64,000 bases of DNA from NCBI GenBank assembly GCA_009377865.1, contig WHTH01000019.1:1-64000 (forward strand), in the 5' to 3' direction. The stretch comes from Pseudonocardiaceae bacterium. GTDB taxonomy: Bacteria > Actinomycetota > Actinomycetes > Mycobacteriales > Pseudonocardiaceae. The notes beneath the pieces are model-generated. The model had not been told where the DNA came from. It saw nothing but the letters and a program-made list of their open reading frames with translations, and ran no database searches. Both the position numbers and the translations under genes were made by a program. Of the stretch, positions 62,098 to 64,000 are shown piece by piece; position 1 is the stretch's first letter, and every line of letters begins with the position of its first letter.

Positions 62098-63347
62098 TCA
62101 CCGCGCGCGGGGCGCCTTCGCCTCGATCAGTTCCTGCCCGCCCATGTAGGGGCGCAACGCCTCCGGGATTCGCACGGAGCCATCAGACTGCAGGTGGTTC
62201 TCCAAGATCGCGAGGACCGCCCGGTCGGTGATGGCCGTGGCCGACAGCGTGTGTGGCAGGACTGTCCTGCCGCCCTCCCGGTAACGGATCCTGAACCGTC
62301 GCGCCTGGTAGTCGGTGAGGTTCGAGTTGGAATGGGTCTCGCGGTAGTCCCCGAAGCCGGGAACCAGGACTCGGTGTCGTATTTCTTGTACGCGGGGGCG
62401 CCGAGATCGCCGAGGCAAACCCGCACGACGCGGTACGGGAGTTCGAGGTCCCGCAGGATGTCCTCGGCGTTGCGCTGGCACTCGTCCAACTAGTGCTCGG
62501 AGTCCTCCGGCCGGCACAAGCACGCTCTGCTCCACCTTGTGGAACTGGTGTGCTCGGTAGGCGCCGCGGTGCGCCCTGCCCGCGGCGCCGGCCTCGGTGC
62601 GGAAGCACGGGGAGAACGCCGACACGCAGATCGGCAGGTCGTCGGCATCGAGAATCTGATCGCCGTAGTAGCCGATGAGCGTCTGCTCGGACGTGCCGAT
62701 CAACGCCAGGTCGGACCCCTCGACCTGGTAGACCTCCTCCGCGAAGAACGGCAGGTAGCCCGTCCCGAAGAGCACCTGCTCGCGGGCAAGGACCGGCGTC
62801 ATCATCATCGTGAACCCACGGGCATGGAGCACGTTCTGCGCGTGGGAGAACACCGCCCACGCGAGGCGGGTCCCGTCGCCGCGCCAGTAGTAGAAGCCCG
62901 AACCGGCTACCTCGGCCCCACGCGCGAGGTCCAGGACGCCCAGGTTGGCGCCGACGGTGTCGTGGTACCGCGCCTCGTCGGCCGCCACCGGCACACCCTC
63001 GCGACGTAACTCGACGTTGCCGGAGTCGTCGTCGCCCGCTGGGGTGTCATCCGGCAGCAGATTGGGCAGCCGCGCCCACAGGTCATCGCGAGTGTTCTGC
63101 AGGGTCCGGACGTCCTCGGTGACCGAGCGCAGCTCGTCCTTCAGCGCCCGTGCGGCATCCATGTCTACCTGCTCACGGTTCTTGCCCTGGCGCTTCTGCT
63201 GCGCTCGTAGCTCGTCGGATCGCGCGATCATCGGCGCAGCTCGGCATAGACCTCGACGAGGCGGTCCACCTCGACGTCGGCGCCGCGCAGCTTCGCTGTA
63301 CGCCGCAGGAGGTCGGGGTCGGTCCGGAGCAATGCGATGTCGATCAA
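62098..63347 (-). pseudogene. serS: Degraded paralogue of seryl-tRNA synthetase (divergent type)
   Basis: The N-terminus starts at a TTG (63347) as IDIALLRTDPDLLRRTAKLR, then stops at AELRR because of an apparent 8-base insertion near 63230. It resumes as SDELRAQQKRQGKNREQVDM and runs well through GSGFYYWRGDGTRLAWAVFS, FGTGYLPFFAEEVYQVEG and FRTEAGAAGRAHRG (class II motif 2). Near 62515 it frameshifts into a segment with an amber codon ([20 protein letters not shown]), then shifts back near 62365 to the motif-3 region [15 protein letters not shown] and a normal C-terminus. At least three frame changes make it non-functional. The motif 3 variant differs from housekeeping SerRS and resembles biosynthesis-linked SerRS paralogues such as VlmL. 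Confidence 0.85.
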
Positions 63348-63404
63348 GGCCGTGGCCTTCCGGGGGATGCTGGGCAGGGCCCGAGTGTATCGACGTGGAA
63401 GGGG

Positions 63405-63914
63405 CGTATTCCTGCGGGTTTGGGTCGAGGTCGAGGCGATGCACCCACCTGAGGGCGGTCTCGCGCGGCGTGCCCGGCGGGAGAGCGTCGGTCGCCGCGG
63501 TGAGAGCCGCGCGCACGTGTTCCGTTGTGGACAGGGTGACCACGATGGCCGTGACACCAGGATCCGCCAGCGCCCAGCGCAGCGCGTCACACCCGGCCTC
63601 CAGTCGCCGATCTCGTGTCAGAGACCGCGTCGCAGCGGCGACATCCCCAGGAACGTCAGCCCGGCGTGATGCAGGCGATGTAGGTAGAGCGCAGGTCACG
63701 GCTCGGCCAGGTTGTACTGGACGGCAAGGCCGCCGATGCCGTCTGCGGTCGCTGCTGCGCCGAGGTGGCGGCGGGGTGAGTGGCAGTACGCGACCGATTC
63801 GACGCACCCTGTTTGTCTCGCGAGCTCGCTCCCGGCGGCGAGGAAGTCCCGAACCGCGGCGTCGTCAGCAAGCGCTGTCGTGTCGCGGGTGCGCTTCAGG
63901 TCGGGCTCCCACAC
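63405..63914 (-). pseudogene. Degraded aldo/keto-reductase-like gene
   Basis: Pieces of an aldo/keto reductase are spread over several minus-strand frames: GIGGLAVQYNLAEP (then a stop), GLTFLGMSPLRRGL (then a stop), and ALRWALADPGVTAIVVTLST followed by TEHVRAALTAATDALPPG, matching the C-terminal half of the fold in order. The N-terminal half, if any, would lie to the right, where 63915-64000 shows no clear motif. It is just upstream of the broken synthetase on the same strand, and the two may have formed one operon. Confidence 0.5.
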
Positions 63915-64000
63915 CAGGGTGTGCCCTGTACGGCGGAGTGGTGGAAGCGGGTGTGCACGAAGCCGGGACGTGATGTGCGACCTGCCGCATCACGGGAGAG

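Overview
The window is 64 kb of very GC-rich chromosomal DNA from an actinobacterium. The signs are GTG/TTG starts, very high third-position GC, a 4.5S RNA-dnaX-ybaB-recR block, two wax-ester/diacylglycerol acyltransferase-like genes, a TmsAB-type pair for 10-methyl fatty acids, and XRE/TPR and Ser/Thr-kinase regulators. The gene content looks most like Pseudonocardiaceae or relatives; this is inference and no database was searched.

Layout. 0-8 kb: two acyl-CoA carboxylase loci. One is minus strand (accD1-type beta subunit and the start of its biotin subunit) with a divergent TetR. The other is a plus-strand operon fadE-accD-accA-tetR. 8-13 kb: a VapBC pair, a PAS/SpoIIE phosphatase that looks internally deleted, a short-chain dehydrogenase and a flavoprotein dehydrogenase. 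13-20 kb: glutamate synthase gltBD and a DUF488 protein. 20-24 kb: a compact operon of an (Ala-Asp-Gly-Gly)-repeat peptide, a JmjC-type hydroxylase and a sucrase/ferredoxin-like Fe-S protein. This is the best candidate for an undescribed modified-peptide system. 23.8-26.6 kb: a decayed accessory patch (SDR tail, frameshifted SMR pump, XRE/TPR remnant, VapC relic, possible IS30 scrap) around an intact MerR-thioredoxin-like pair. 26.6-41 kb: secreted protein, Ser/Thr kinase, esterase, patatin, acyltransferase, DUF3516 helicase, Pro-rich membrane protein, methyltransferase, large FAD/Fe-S oxidoreductase and universal stress protein. 41-47 kb: glycolipid-binding-like protein, amidase, prephenate dehydrogenase, M20 amidohydrolase, TadA and its partner, tRNA-Ser(CGA). 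47-54 kb: a gene-poor tract, then three tandem genes for single-span membrane proteins built of heptad repeats, a frameshifted XRE regulator, a PsbP-like anchored protein, DUF4383 and tRNA-Ser(GGA). 54-62 kb: 4.5S RNA, a damaged siderophore-interacting flavoprotein, dnaX, tmsB/tmsA, ybaB, recR and a second acyltransferase. 62-64 kb: a degraded divergent seryl-tRNA synthetase paralogue and a degraded aldo/keto-reductase-like gene.

Two themes cut across the window. First, a family of intergenic inverted repeats with the core AAGGGCACCTT recurs at least five times. Second, at least eight genes are frameshifted, deleted or truncated. Some damage lies in the decayed patches, but some (SpoIIE, SIP, XRE) lies in otherwise normal regions, where assembly error should also be considered.
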